DNA of 64,000 bases from an uncultured Cellulomonadaceae bacterium (GTDB taxonomy: Bacteria > Actinomycetota > Actinomycetes > Actinomycetales > Cellulomonadaceae), in NCBI GenBank assembly GCA_947495165.1, contig CANLXM010000001.1, positions 930,001-994,000 of the forward strand, read 5' to 3'. The translations under genes and the position numbers were made by a program. Below are positions 1-7,082 of the stretch, piece by piece. The stretch's first letter is position 1. Each line of letters starts with the position of its first letter. The notes under the pieces were generated by a model. That model made no database searches and was not told the DNA's origin. It saw only the letters and a list, made by a program, of their open reading frames with translations.

Positions 1-47
1 AGGGCGAGCGAGCCTGCCTCGAGCGGGGTGACGGTCAGGGCGCGCAT
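1..47 (-). CDS. N-terminal fragment of a probable zinc-type alcohol/glucose dehydrogenase (cut by window edge)
   Basis: The reverse strand has an ATG at 47 preceded by a good Shine-Dalgarno (GAGGAG, 5 nt upstream) and an open frame running off the left edge. It encodes MRALTVTPLEAGSLAL, which resembles the first strand of threonine/glucose-dehydrogenase-like medium-chain dehydrogenases. Only 15 complete codons are visible, so the family call is tentative. It lies in the same orientation as the GH42 gene upstream of it, so a sugar-catabolic role would fit the context. Confidence 0.45.
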   Translation of the reverse strand, partial: MRALTVTPLEAGSLA

Positions 48-155
48 GGAGTCTCCTCGGTCCGGCGGCGGTGTGCTCTCCCACTGTGCGCGAGCCCGAC
101 GCCCCGTGCCACCGGGCGCCCGTGACCCGCACGGGCGCCCGTGACGCGACGGGCG

Positions 156-2234
156 TCAGCGGCTCACGCGCAGCACCAACGCCCCTTCGCCGGGGACAGC
201 GTGGACGTCGGCCGTGCGCCCCGACGCGAGGTCGGTCCCCGCCACGGCGACGTCGTGCGCGTCCTGCGTGTGGTTGAGCACCACGACGTGGTCGACGCCG
301 TCGCCGCGGCGCCGGACGACCTCGACATCGTCGGGCAGGGCAGAGCGCTCGATGCCCGCCTGCGCGTAGGCGGCGTGCATGACGGGCGCGAGCGCGGCGA
401 CGTCGAGCCGGGTGGACACGTACCACGCGCTGCCCGCGCCGTGGTGCTTGTGGGTCACGGCCGCCATGCCTGCGGCGGGGCCGTCGGTGTACGTCGCCAC
501 GACCTCCGCGTCGTCGATCACCAGGTGCTCGGCCCAGACGTCCGCCCGCACAGTGCCACCGCCGAGGGCCGCGCCCAGCTCGACCGCGACGGACTCGTCC
601 GCGCGCAGCGGCAGGTACTCCTCGACGCCCACGCCGAGGACGTCGCGGAGCGGGGCGGCGAACCCGCCGGGGTGCACGGCGTCGTGCTCGTCGACGGCGC
701 CGGAGAAGAACGAGACCACGAGCGTCCCGCCGTCGGCCACGAAGCGGGTGAGGTTTGCCCCGGCGGTGGCGGTCAGCAGGTAGGACGCAGGGACGACGAC
801 GAGCCGGTAGCCGCTCAGGTCGCCCTCGGGGTGGACGAAGTCGGTGGTGACCCCGTCGCGCCACAGGCGGTCGTAGCACGCCTCGGTGCGCTCGCGGTGG
901 GAGACGTCCTCGCTCGGACGCCACGGCTGGTCCTGCGCCCAGTGCGACTCCCAGTCCCAGACGATCGCGGCCTCGGTGCGCACGCGTGAGCCGCGGATCT
1001 CGCCCAGCGAGGCCAGCTCGGCACCGAGGGCCGTGACCTCGCGCCAGATCCGGCTCGACGTCCCCGCGTGGGGCAGCATCGCGGAGTGGAACTTCTCGGC
1101 GCCCGAGCGCGAGGCGCGCCACTGGAAGAACATGATGGAGTCGGCCCCGCGGCCCAGGTGGGACAGCGCGTTGCGGCGCATCTCGCCAGGCCGCTTGGCG
1201 ACGTTGCGCGGCTGCCAGTTCACCCCTGAGGTCGAGTGCTCCATCAGGATCCACGGCTTGCCGCGCGCGACGGACCGCGTGAGGTCGGCCGCCATCGCCA
1301 GGCCGACGTGCGAGCGTGGGTCGGCGGCCGTGAGGTAGTGGTCGTTCGAGACGACGTCGACCTCGCGTGCCCACCGCCACAGGTCCACCGACGGGCACGC
1401 GGCGGCCATGAAGTTCGTGGTGACGGGCAGCGCGGAGTGCTCGCGGATCGCGTCGCGCTCGGCCACGAAGCACTCCAGCAGCGAGTCCGAGGTGAAGCGA
1501 CGGAAGTCCAGCACCTGCGCGGGATTGACCACGCTCGGCGTCGCGCGGGGGACGTCCACGTGGTCCCACTCCCCGTACGTCTGACCCCAGAAGGCTGTGC
1601 CCCACGCGGCGTTGAGCGCATCGAGGGCGCCGTAGCGGTCGCGGAGCCACGCGCGGAACGCTGCGGCGCTGGCGGGCGAGTAGCACTCGGACACCGGCGC
1701 GCCGTACTCGTTGTGCACGTGCCACAGCGCGATGGCCGGGTGCTGTCCGTAGCGCTGCGCGAGCTCGGAAGCGATGCGCCGGGACAGCCGGCGGTAGTCG
1801 GGCGAGCTCGGGCTGGCCATGCCCCGCGAGCCGAAGTCGAGCGGGAGCCCGTCGCGGGTCACGACGCGCGCCTGCGGGTAGGTGCGGAAGAACCACGCCG
1901 GCGGAGACGCCGTCGGCGTGCCGAGGTCCACGCGGATGCCGGCGCCGTGCAGCAGGTCGATCAGCCGGTCGAGCCACGCGAAGTCGAGCTCGCCCTCCCG
2001 GGGCTCGAGCTTGGCCCAGGAGAAGATGCCGATGCTCACGAGGTTCACCCCAGCCTCACGCATGAGCTCGACGTCGCGCTCCCACACCTCCTCGGGCCAC
2101 TGCTCGGGGTTGTAGTCCCCGCCGTAGCCGAGGCCGTCGAGGCCCGGCAGCCACTGCTCCGCGGTCGTGCGGGCTCCCTGGGACGACCGCCCGTGGACGG
2201 GCGCAGCAGCGGTCTCGGGCGGTGTGGGGGACAT
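156..2234 (-). CDS. Beta-galactosidase, glycoside hydrolase family 42
   Basis: A 692-aa enzyme that hydrolyses terminal beta-D-galactosides, probably short galacto-oligosaccharides imported by the neighbouring ABC transporter. The N-terminal (beta/alpha)8 domain shows the family-typical GGDYNPEQW at residues 38-46, the acid/base Glu176 in HVHNEYG, and the nucleophile Glu332 in ILMEHS. A GATase-like trimerisation domain and a small beta domain follow, and the length is normal for GH42. There is no signal peptide, so it acts in the cytoplasm. The first ~28 residues are low-complexity and precede the conserved fold, but the ATG at 2234 has a clear GAGGAG 8 nt upstream. It is divergent from the sugar-binding protein at 2503, with operator-like repeats in the shared region. 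Exact substrate is inferred. Confidence 0.95.
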   Translation of the reverse strand: MSPTPPETAAAPVHGRSSQGARTTAEQWLPGLDGLGYGGDYNPEQWPEEVWERDVELMREAGVNLVSIGIFSWAKLEPREGELDFAWLDRLIDLLHGAGIRVDLGTPTASPPAWFFRTYPQARVVTRDGLPLDFGSRGMASPSSPDYRRLSRRIASELAQRYGQHPAIALWHVHNEYGAPVSECYSPASAAAFRAWLRDRYGALDALNAAWGTAFWGQTYGEWDHVDVPRATPSVVNPAQVLDFRRFTSDSLLECFVAERDAIREHSALPVTTNFMAAACPSVDLWRWAREVDVVSNDHYLTAADPRSHVGLAMAADLTRSVARGKPWILMEHSTSGVNWQPRNVAKRPGEMRRNALSHLGRGADSIMFFQWRASRSGAEKFHSAMLPHAGTSSRIWREVTALGAELASLGEIRGSRVRTEAAIVWDWESHWAQDQPWRPSEDVSHRERTEACYDRLWRDGVTTDFVHPEGDLSGYRLVVVPASYLLTATAGANLTRFVADGGTLVVSFFSGAVDEHDAVHPGGFAAPLRDVLGVGVEEYLPLRADESVAVELGAALGGGTVRADVWAEHLVIDDAEVVATYTDGPAAGMAAVTHKHHGAGSAWYVSTRLDVAALAPVMHAAYAQAGIERSALPDDVEVVRRRGDGVDHVVVLNHTQDAHDVAVAGTDLASGRTADVHAVPGEGALVLRVSR

Positions 2235-2320
2235 CTGGCTCTCCTCAGGGTGCGATGCGCGGCCGGGACGGCCGTGTCTCAGCGGGGCACGTCCGGTCGC
2301 AGAGGCGATCGGACGGGCTG

Positions 2321-2332
2321 AATGTGCACGTT
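2321..2332. promoter_or_regulatory. Imperfect palindrome in the GH42/ABC divergent region
   Basis: AATGTGCACGTT is symmetric except for one base pair. It lies between the divergent GH42 and binding-protein genes, 89 nt upstream of the GH42 start. It shares the TGTG/CAC core with the site at 2413 and could be a second operator for the LacI-type regulator at 5836. Inference only. Confidence 0.3.
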
Positions 2333-2384
2333 CTCAGTGGCTCGCCGGAGCCAACAGCGCCTACACAACACCAGATTGTGCCTC

Positions 2385-2415
2385 TTGACAAGGGAGACGT
2401 TGGTCCGCTTATTGT
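2385..2415 (+). promoter_or_regulatory. Candidate sigma-70-type promoter for the sugar ABC operon
   Basis: A perfect TTGACA at 2385-2390 is followed by CTTATT at 2408 (17-nt spacer) or TATTGT at 2410 (19-nt spacer). It is 88-118 nt upstream of the binding-protein start at 2503. Such a consensus -35 is rare in this G+C-rich window. The downstream half overlaps the LacI-type operator at 2413, so a bound repressor would block it. Confidence 0.4.
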
Positions 2416-2426
2416 GAGCGTGCACA
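2413..2426. promoter_or_regulatory. LacI-family operator-like palindrome
   Basis: TGTGAGCGTGCACA has symmetric TGTG/CACA arms around a central CG, the layout typical of LacI/GalR-family operators. It overlaps the -10 region of the candidate promoter at 2385, and the local LacI gene is the last gene of the operon that promoter drives. Binding is inferred. Confidence 0.4.
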
Positions 2427-2502
2427 GGTGCCGGGCGACGTTGAGGCCGGCCGAGGTACGGTCCCCGCCGCGATGGAGCGGCGGGTCTGACGAGGAGGAC
2501 AG

Positions 2503-3822
2503 ATGCGCCGCACAGGAATGAAGATCACCGCGCTGGCGGCCGTGACAGCGATGGCAGTCACGGCCTGCTCCGGCGGGACGGACGAAGGGACCGGCGCTGC
2601 GTCCTCGCCCTCCGGGGGCAAGGTGGAGCTCAACTTCTGGACCTGGGCTCCCGGCATGGAGGAGATCGTCGACGTCTGGAACGCCGCGAACCCGGACATC
2701 CAGGTCACGGTCAACACTCAGGACGGCGGTGACCCCGCCGTCACCAAGCTGCTCACGGCGATCCAGGCAGGCAGCGGCGCGCCGGACCTCATGCAGACCG
2801 AGTACCAGAAGATCCCGACGCTCGTGGCGTCGGATGCGCTCGCGGACATCTCGGGGGTCGTCAGCGACGGCCTTGCCGCCCACTACGCCGAGGGCGTCTG
2901 GAACGGCGTCACGCTGGGTACCGACGCGGTCTACGGCGTCCCGCAGGACTCCGGTCCGATGCAGCTGTACTACCGCGAGGACATCTTCGAGGAGATGGAG
3001 CTGGAGGTGCCGACGACCTGGGACGAGTACGCCGAGCTCGCCCGCGAGGTGCGGGAGAAGGACTCGACCAAGTACCTCGGGACGTTCTCCGCGAACGACG
3101 CGGGCTGGTTCACCGGGCTCGTCCAGCAGGCCGGCGCGTCGTGGTGGGGCATCGAGGGTGACGCCTGGACCGTGTCGGTCGCGGACGAGGCCACCCTCAA
3201 GGTCGCGGACTACTGGGGCGGCCTGGTCGAGGAGGGCGCGATCAACAACAAGCCGATGTACACCCCGGAGTGGAACGCGGCGCTGAACGACGGCTCAGAG
3301 ATCGCGTGGCTGTCCGCCGTCTGGGCGCCGGGCGTCCTCGCGGGGAACGCGGGCGACACCGCCGGCAAGTGGCGGATGGCGCCCATGCCGCAGTGGGACG
3401 CCGCCAGCCCGGCGACCGGCAACTGGGGCGGTTCGGCCACCTCCGTGACCAGTCAGTCCGAGCACCCGGCGGAGGCGGTCAAGTTCATCGAGTGGATGAA
3501 CAGCTCGCAGGAGGGCGTGACCCTGCTCGCGGACTCGGGTCTCTACCCCGCGGACATCCCCGGACAGGCGGAGGCGCTGTCGGCGCCGCCTGAGTTCATG
3601 GCCAACCAGGAGGACTTCTACGAGCTGGCCGGCCAGACCGCCGAGACCGCGGGCAGCTTCACGTTCGGCCCCAACGTCAACGTGACCTACTCCGCGTACA
3701 ACGACGAGTTCGCGAAGGCGGCCGAGGCCAAAGACGCCGCGGCCTTCCGGACCGCGGTCGAGTCGATGCAGCAGATCACCGTCGACGACCTGGTGAACTC
3801 CGGGTTCTCGGTCGCCGAGTGA
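2503..3822 (+). CDS. Sugar ABC transporter substrate-binding lipoprotein (family 1)
   Basis: A 439-aa extracytoplasmic receptor. Residues 1-21 form a lipoprotein signal peptide and VTAC ends in the lipidated Cys22. A Ser/Gly linker and a family-1 sugar-binding fold follow, with FWTWAPGMEE near the N-terminus and a WGGSATSVTSQSEHP hinge segment near residue 310. The start ATG has GAGGAGG 5 nt upstream. It is the first gene of the operon (binding protein, permease, permease, LacI) opposite the GH42 beta-galactosidase, so a beta-galactoside is the likely ligand. No ATPase gene is present; the importer presumably borrows a shared MsmK/UgpC-type ATPase such as the one at 35016. Confidence 0.93.
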   Translation: MRRTGMKITALAAVTAMAVTACSGGTDEGTGAASSPSGGKVELNFWTWAPGMEEIVDVWNAANPDIQVTVNTQDGGDPAVTKLLTAIQAGSGAPDLMQTEYQKIPTLVASDALADISGVVSDGLAAHYAEGVWNGVTLGTDAVYGVPQDSGPMQLYYREDIFEEMELEVPTTWDEYAELAREVREKDSTKYLGTFSANDAGWFTGLVQQAGASWWGIEGDAWTVSVADEATLKVADYWGGLVEEGAINNKPMYTPEWNAALNDGSEIAWLSAVWAPGVLAGNAGDTAGKWRMAPMPQWDAASPATGNWGGSATSVTSQSEHPAEAVKFIEWMNSSQEGVTLLADSGLYPADIPGQAEALSAPPEFMANQEDFYELAGQTAETAGSFTFGPNVNVTYSAYNDEFAKAAEAKDAAAFRTAVESMQQITVDDLVNSGFSVAE

Positions 3823-3887
3823 CCCCGACGCCGGGACGACCCGGTCGTCCCGGCGTCCACCCCCGCACCGACCCTGGAGGGTTCCTC

Positions 3888-4862
3888 GTGCCTGCCACCA
3901 CCGCGTCACCCGGCCGAACCGAGCGCGCACGCACCACGCCGCGTCGTCGGCCCCGCGGCCGCCTGGGCCAGCGTCTGGCCCCGTACGGCTTCCTCGCCCC
4001 CGCGATGGCGCTGTTCGTCGCGTTCCTCGCGTTGCCCATCGGCTATGCGCTCTACCTCAGCTTCCGCGCGGTGCGCGTGAGCGGCCTCGGCCTCGGCAAG
4101 GGGGCCCGCACGGAGGTGTGGGTCGGACTCGAGAACTACGCCAGGTCCCTTTCCGACCCGGAGTTCTTGGCTTCGGTGGGCCGCGTCGGCCTCTACGGCC
4201 TCCTCGTGGTCCCCACGATGCTCGGCCTCGCGCTGCTGTTCGCGCTCATGCTCGACTCGCGGCGCACGCGTGCTCGCGGGTTCTCCCGGGTCTCGATCTT
4301 CTTGCCCTACGCCGTGCCAGCGGTGATCTCGTCACTGCTCTGGGGCTTCCTCTACCTGCCCGCTGTGAGCCCGTTCTATGACGTGTTCGCCAGCCTCGGC
4401 TGGGACGTACCCAGCCTCGTGTCGTCCGACCTCGTGATGTTCGCGGTCGCGAACATCGCCGTGTGGGGCGGCACAGGATTCAACATGGTCGTGATCTACA
4501 CGGCGCTCAAGGCGATCCCTACGGAGCTCTACGAGGCGGCGAAGCTCGACGGCTGCTCCGAACGGGCCATCGCGTGGCGGATCAAGATCCCGATCGTGAC
4601 GCCGTCGATCATCATGACGTTCGTCTTCTCGATGATCGCCACCCTGCAGGTGTTCGCCGAACCCGTGACGCTGCGGCCGCTCACCAACACCATCTCGACG
4701 ACCTGGACGCCGCTGATGAAGGTCTACCGGGACGCATTCACGCGCAACGACATCTACTCGGCCGCGGCGACCTCGGTGGTCATCGCGCTCGCGACCTTCA
4801 TCCTCTCGTTCGGGTTCCTGCGCCTCGTGCAGAGCCGCGCCTTCACCCAGGAGAAGTCATGA
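3888..4862 (+). CDS. Sugar ABC transporter permease (MalF-like)
   Basis: Inner-membrane subunit of the importer, with six predicted TM helices and the cytoplasmic EAA loop YEAAKLDGCSERAIAWRIKIP that contacts the ATPase. The GTG at 3888 (324 aa) is preferred because GGAGG lies 8 nt upstream. An upstream ATG at 3819 would overlap the preceding gene, add a Pro/Gly-rich stretch with no homology-like features, and lacks a ribosome site. The stop overlaps the next start as ATGA, so translation of the two permeases is probably coupled. Confidence 0.92.
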   Translation: MPATTASPGRTERARTTPRRRPRGRLGQRLAPYGFLAPAMALFVAFLALPIGYALYLSFRAVRVSGLGLGKGARTEVWVGLENYARSLSDPEFLASVGRVGLYGLLVVPTMLGLALLFALMLDSRRTRARGFSRVSIFLPYAVPAVISSLLWGFLYLPAVSPFYDVFASLGWDVPSLVSSDLVMFAVANIAVWGGTGFNMVVIYTALKAIPTELYEAAKLDGCSERAIAWRIKIPIVTPSIIMTFVFSMIATLQVFAEPVTLRPLTNTISTTWTPLMKVYRDAFTRNDIYSAAATSVVIALATFILSFGFLRLVQSRAFTQEKS

Positions 4863-5815
4863 CTGCCGCACCGATGCCCGTCGCCCCGGTTCCCGTGAGC
4901 GACGACGCCGCCCCGACCCGTCAGGCCGTCACGGGAGCGGGTCGGACCCGGCGCCCAGCGGGTCGGCGTGGGGCGACACCCGTCGGTGAACGCCCCTCCG
5001 GGTGGAGCACCACGATCCTGCTGCTCGGGGCTCTGTACTGCCTGCTCCCCGTGCTCTGGGTCGTGATGGCCTCCTCGAAGAGCGCGGCGGAGCTCTTCTC
5101 CACCAACACGTTCGTCCCCTCGACGCACCTGCTCGACAACATCGCCGACCTCTCCGCGTACCGCGGCGGCCTGTTCTGGCGCTGGATGGCGAACACGGCG
5201 CTGTATGCCGGCGTCGGGGCGCTGCTGTCCGTCGTCGTCTCCGCGGCTGCCGGCTACGGGCTGGCCAAGTACACGTTCGTCGGCAAGAAGGCCATGTTCA
5301 ACGTGCTGCTCGCGGGCGTGCTCGTCCCCGGCGTCGTGCTCGCCATCCCGCAGTACCTCCTGCTCGCGCAGGTCGGGCTGACGAACACCTACTGGTCGGT
5401 TCTGCTGCCCAGCATCATCAGCCCCTACGGCATCTACCTGGCGCGGATCTACGCCGCTGCCTCGGTTCCCGACGACGTCGTCGAGGCGGCGCGCACGGAC
5501 GGTGCGGGCGAGCTGCGGATCTTCCGTTCCATCGCCGTGCCGATGATGGTCCCTGGCCTGGTGACGGTCTTCCTGTTCCAGTTCGTCGCCATCTGGAACA
5601 ACTTCATGCTGCCGTACATCATGCTCGGCAACGACCGCCTCTACCCGATCACGGTGGGACTGTCCGGGCTGCTCAACCAGGGCGCGTCGCAGCCGGCCAT
5701 GTACACGTCGGTGATCACGGGCGCGCTGCTGTCGATCATCCCGCTCATCGCGCTGTTCCTCACGCTCCAGCGGTACTGGCAGGTCGATCTCGCCGCTGGC
5801 GCCGTGAAGGCCTAG
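4859..5815 (+). CDS. Sugar ABC transporter permease (MalG-like)
   Basis: Second permease subunit, 318 aa. About 45 residues of hydrophilic N-terminus precede six TM helices, with the EAA loop VEAARTDGAGELRIFRSIAVP in the last third and the C-terminal RYWQVDLAAGAVKA typical of MalG-type proteins. The ATG at 4859 overlaps the previous stop codon (ATGA). It forms a heterodimer with the product of 3888 by family analogy. The LacI regulator begins 20 nt after the stop. Confidence 0.92.
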   Translation: MTAAPMPVAPVPVSDDAAPTRQAVTGAGRTRRPAGRRGATPVGERPSGWSTTILLLGALYCLLPVLWVVMASSKSAAELFSTNTFVPSTHLLDNIADLSAYRGGLFWRWMANTALYAGVGALLSVVVSAAAGYGLAKYTFVGKKAMFNVLLAGVLVPGVVLAIPQYLLLAQVGLTNTYWSVLLPSIISPYGIYLARIYAAASVPDDVVEAARTDGAGELRIFRSIAVPMMVPGLVTVFLFQFVAIWNNFMLPYIMLGNDRLYPITVGLSGLLNQGASQPAMYTSVITGALLSIIPLIALFLTLQRYWQVDLAAGAVKA

Positions 5816-5822
5816 GACGGTC

Positions 5823-5828
5823 TAGCAT
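5823..5828 (+). promoter_or_regulatory. -10-like hexamer for leaderless LacI transcript
   Basis: TAGCAT lies 7 nt upstream of the GTG at 5836, and there is no Shine-Dalgarno sequence. The predicted transcription start falls at the start codon, so the repressor could be transcribed separately from the ABC operon. Confidence 0.45.
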
Positions 5829-5835
5829 CCCAGTG

Positions 5836-6858
5836 GTGAGCACCGACGAGGTCCGACGCAACCCGCGCCGCCGTCCGACGATCAATGATGTCGCCGCAGT
5901 GGCCGGCGTGTCCCGCGGCACGGTCTCGCGGGTGCTCAACGGCGGGCGGTGGGTCTCTCCGGCGGCGCTGGCTGCCGTGAACGACGCCATCCGGAGCACG
6001 GGGTATCAGGCGAACAGCCACGCGAGATCTCTCGTGACCGGGCGGTCGAACTCCGTGGCGTTCCTGCTGACGGAACCGCAGCATCTGCTGTTCGAGGACC
6101 CCACGTTCTCGATCCTGCTCCGCGGCGCCGCCCAGGCGCTCGCGCAGCGCAAGATGCCCCTGCTCCTCATGGTCGCCGGAACCCCGGACGAGCGCGAGGG
6201 CGTCACCGAGTACGTCGCAGCGGGCCACGTGGACGGAGTCCTCGTCATCTCCTCGCACGAGGGGAGCCCCGTCGTCGGCTCGCTCATCGACAAGGGAGTG
6301 CCCACGATCTCGTGCGGTGCTCCGCTGGGCTTCGAGGGCCAGGTCGGCTACGTGGAGGCCGACGAGATCGGCGGCGCCCGGACCATGGTCCGGCACCTGC
6401 GCGAGCGCGGGCGGCAGAGGATCGCCACCATCACCGGCCCGCTCGACACCCCAGGGGGACGCAAACGTCTTGAGGGCTACCGGGCCGAGCTCGGTGCGGG
6501 GTTCGACGAGTCCCTCGTGGCGCACGGCGACTACAGCAGAGACGGGGGAGCGAGGGCGATGGCGGAGCTCCTGGAGCGCCGCCCCGACCTCGACGCCGTG
6601 TTCGTCGCATCCGACCTGATGGCTGCCGGAGCGCTGACTGCGCTGCAGGCTGCGGGCCGCTCGGTCCCGCACGACGTCGCGGTCGGGGGGTTCGACGACT
6701 CCGGTCTCGCAGCCACTCTCCAGCCGCCGCTCACGACGATGCGTCAGCCGTTCGAGCGGATCGCGCACGAGATGGTGCGGCTCCTGCTGGACGCTCCGGA
6801 CGACGAGCCGGTGGCCGTCACGATCCCGACGAAGCTCGTGGTGCGCGCGTCGACCTGA
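5836..6858 (+). CDS. LacI-family transcriptional repressor
   Basis: A 340-aa repressor. Residues ~15-60 form the LacI helix-turn-helix and hinge (PTINDVAAVAGVSRGTVSRVLN), followed by a periplasmic-binding-protein-like sugar-sensing and dimerisation domain with the FVASDLMAAGAL segment near residue 260. GTG codons occur at 5833 and 5836; the second fits a leaderless transcript from TAGCAT at 5823. It closes the beta-galactoside operon and probably represses both the ABC genes and GH42 through the palindromes at 2321 and 2413. Inducer and operator are inferred from position. Confidence 0.9.
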   Translation: MSTDEVRRNPRRRPTINDVAAVAGVSRGTVSRVLNGGRWVSPAALAAVNDAIRSTGYQANSHARSLVTGRSNSVAFLLTEPQHLLFEDPTFSILLRGAAQALAQRKMPLLLMVAGTPDEREGVTEYVAAGHVDGVLVISSHEGSPVVGSLIDKGVPTISCGAPLGFEGQVGYVEADEIGGARTMVRHLRERGRQRIATITGPLDTPGGRKRLEGYRAELGAGFDESLVAHGDYSRDGGARAMAELLERRPDLDAVFVASDLMAAGALTALQAAGRSVPHDVAVGGFDDSGLAATLQPPLTTMRQPFERIAHEMVRLLLDAPDDEPVAVTIPTKLVVRAST

Positions 6859-6860
6859 GG

Positions 6861-7028
6861 TCAGACGCGATCCCGGCCGGAGGCCTTGAGCTTGAACCAG
6901 CCCCACACGGCGGTCAGGACGAGCAGCACGAGGCCGATCCCGGCGAGCCAGAGCAGGCCCTCGATGATGGCCCCCAGCAGGGACAGGGCGAGCCAGATGA
7001 CGATCAGTGCGATGACGAGTGCCTTCAT
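6861..7028 (-). CDS. Small two-helix membrane protein, 55 aa
   Basis: An open frame starts at ATG 7028 (MKALVIALIVIWLALSLLGA) and ends two nucleotides past the LacI stop codon. It encodes two hydrophobic helices (residues ~3-20 and ~25-45) joined by a short IEG turn and a basic tail, WFKLKASGRDRV. A GGTGGACGG ribosome-site-like stretch precedes it. Small hydrophobic proteins of this type are common in actinobacteria but have no known function. It is convergent with the LacI gene. Its function is not recognised. Confidence 0.65.
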   Translation of the reverse strand: MKALVIALIVIWLALSLLGAIIEGLLWLAGIGLVLLVLTAVWGWFKLKASGRDRV

Positions 7029-7082
7029 CCGTCCACCCTGTCAGCCTCCCGGCACCCGCGCACGTCGGCTTTGCGACCCGCC

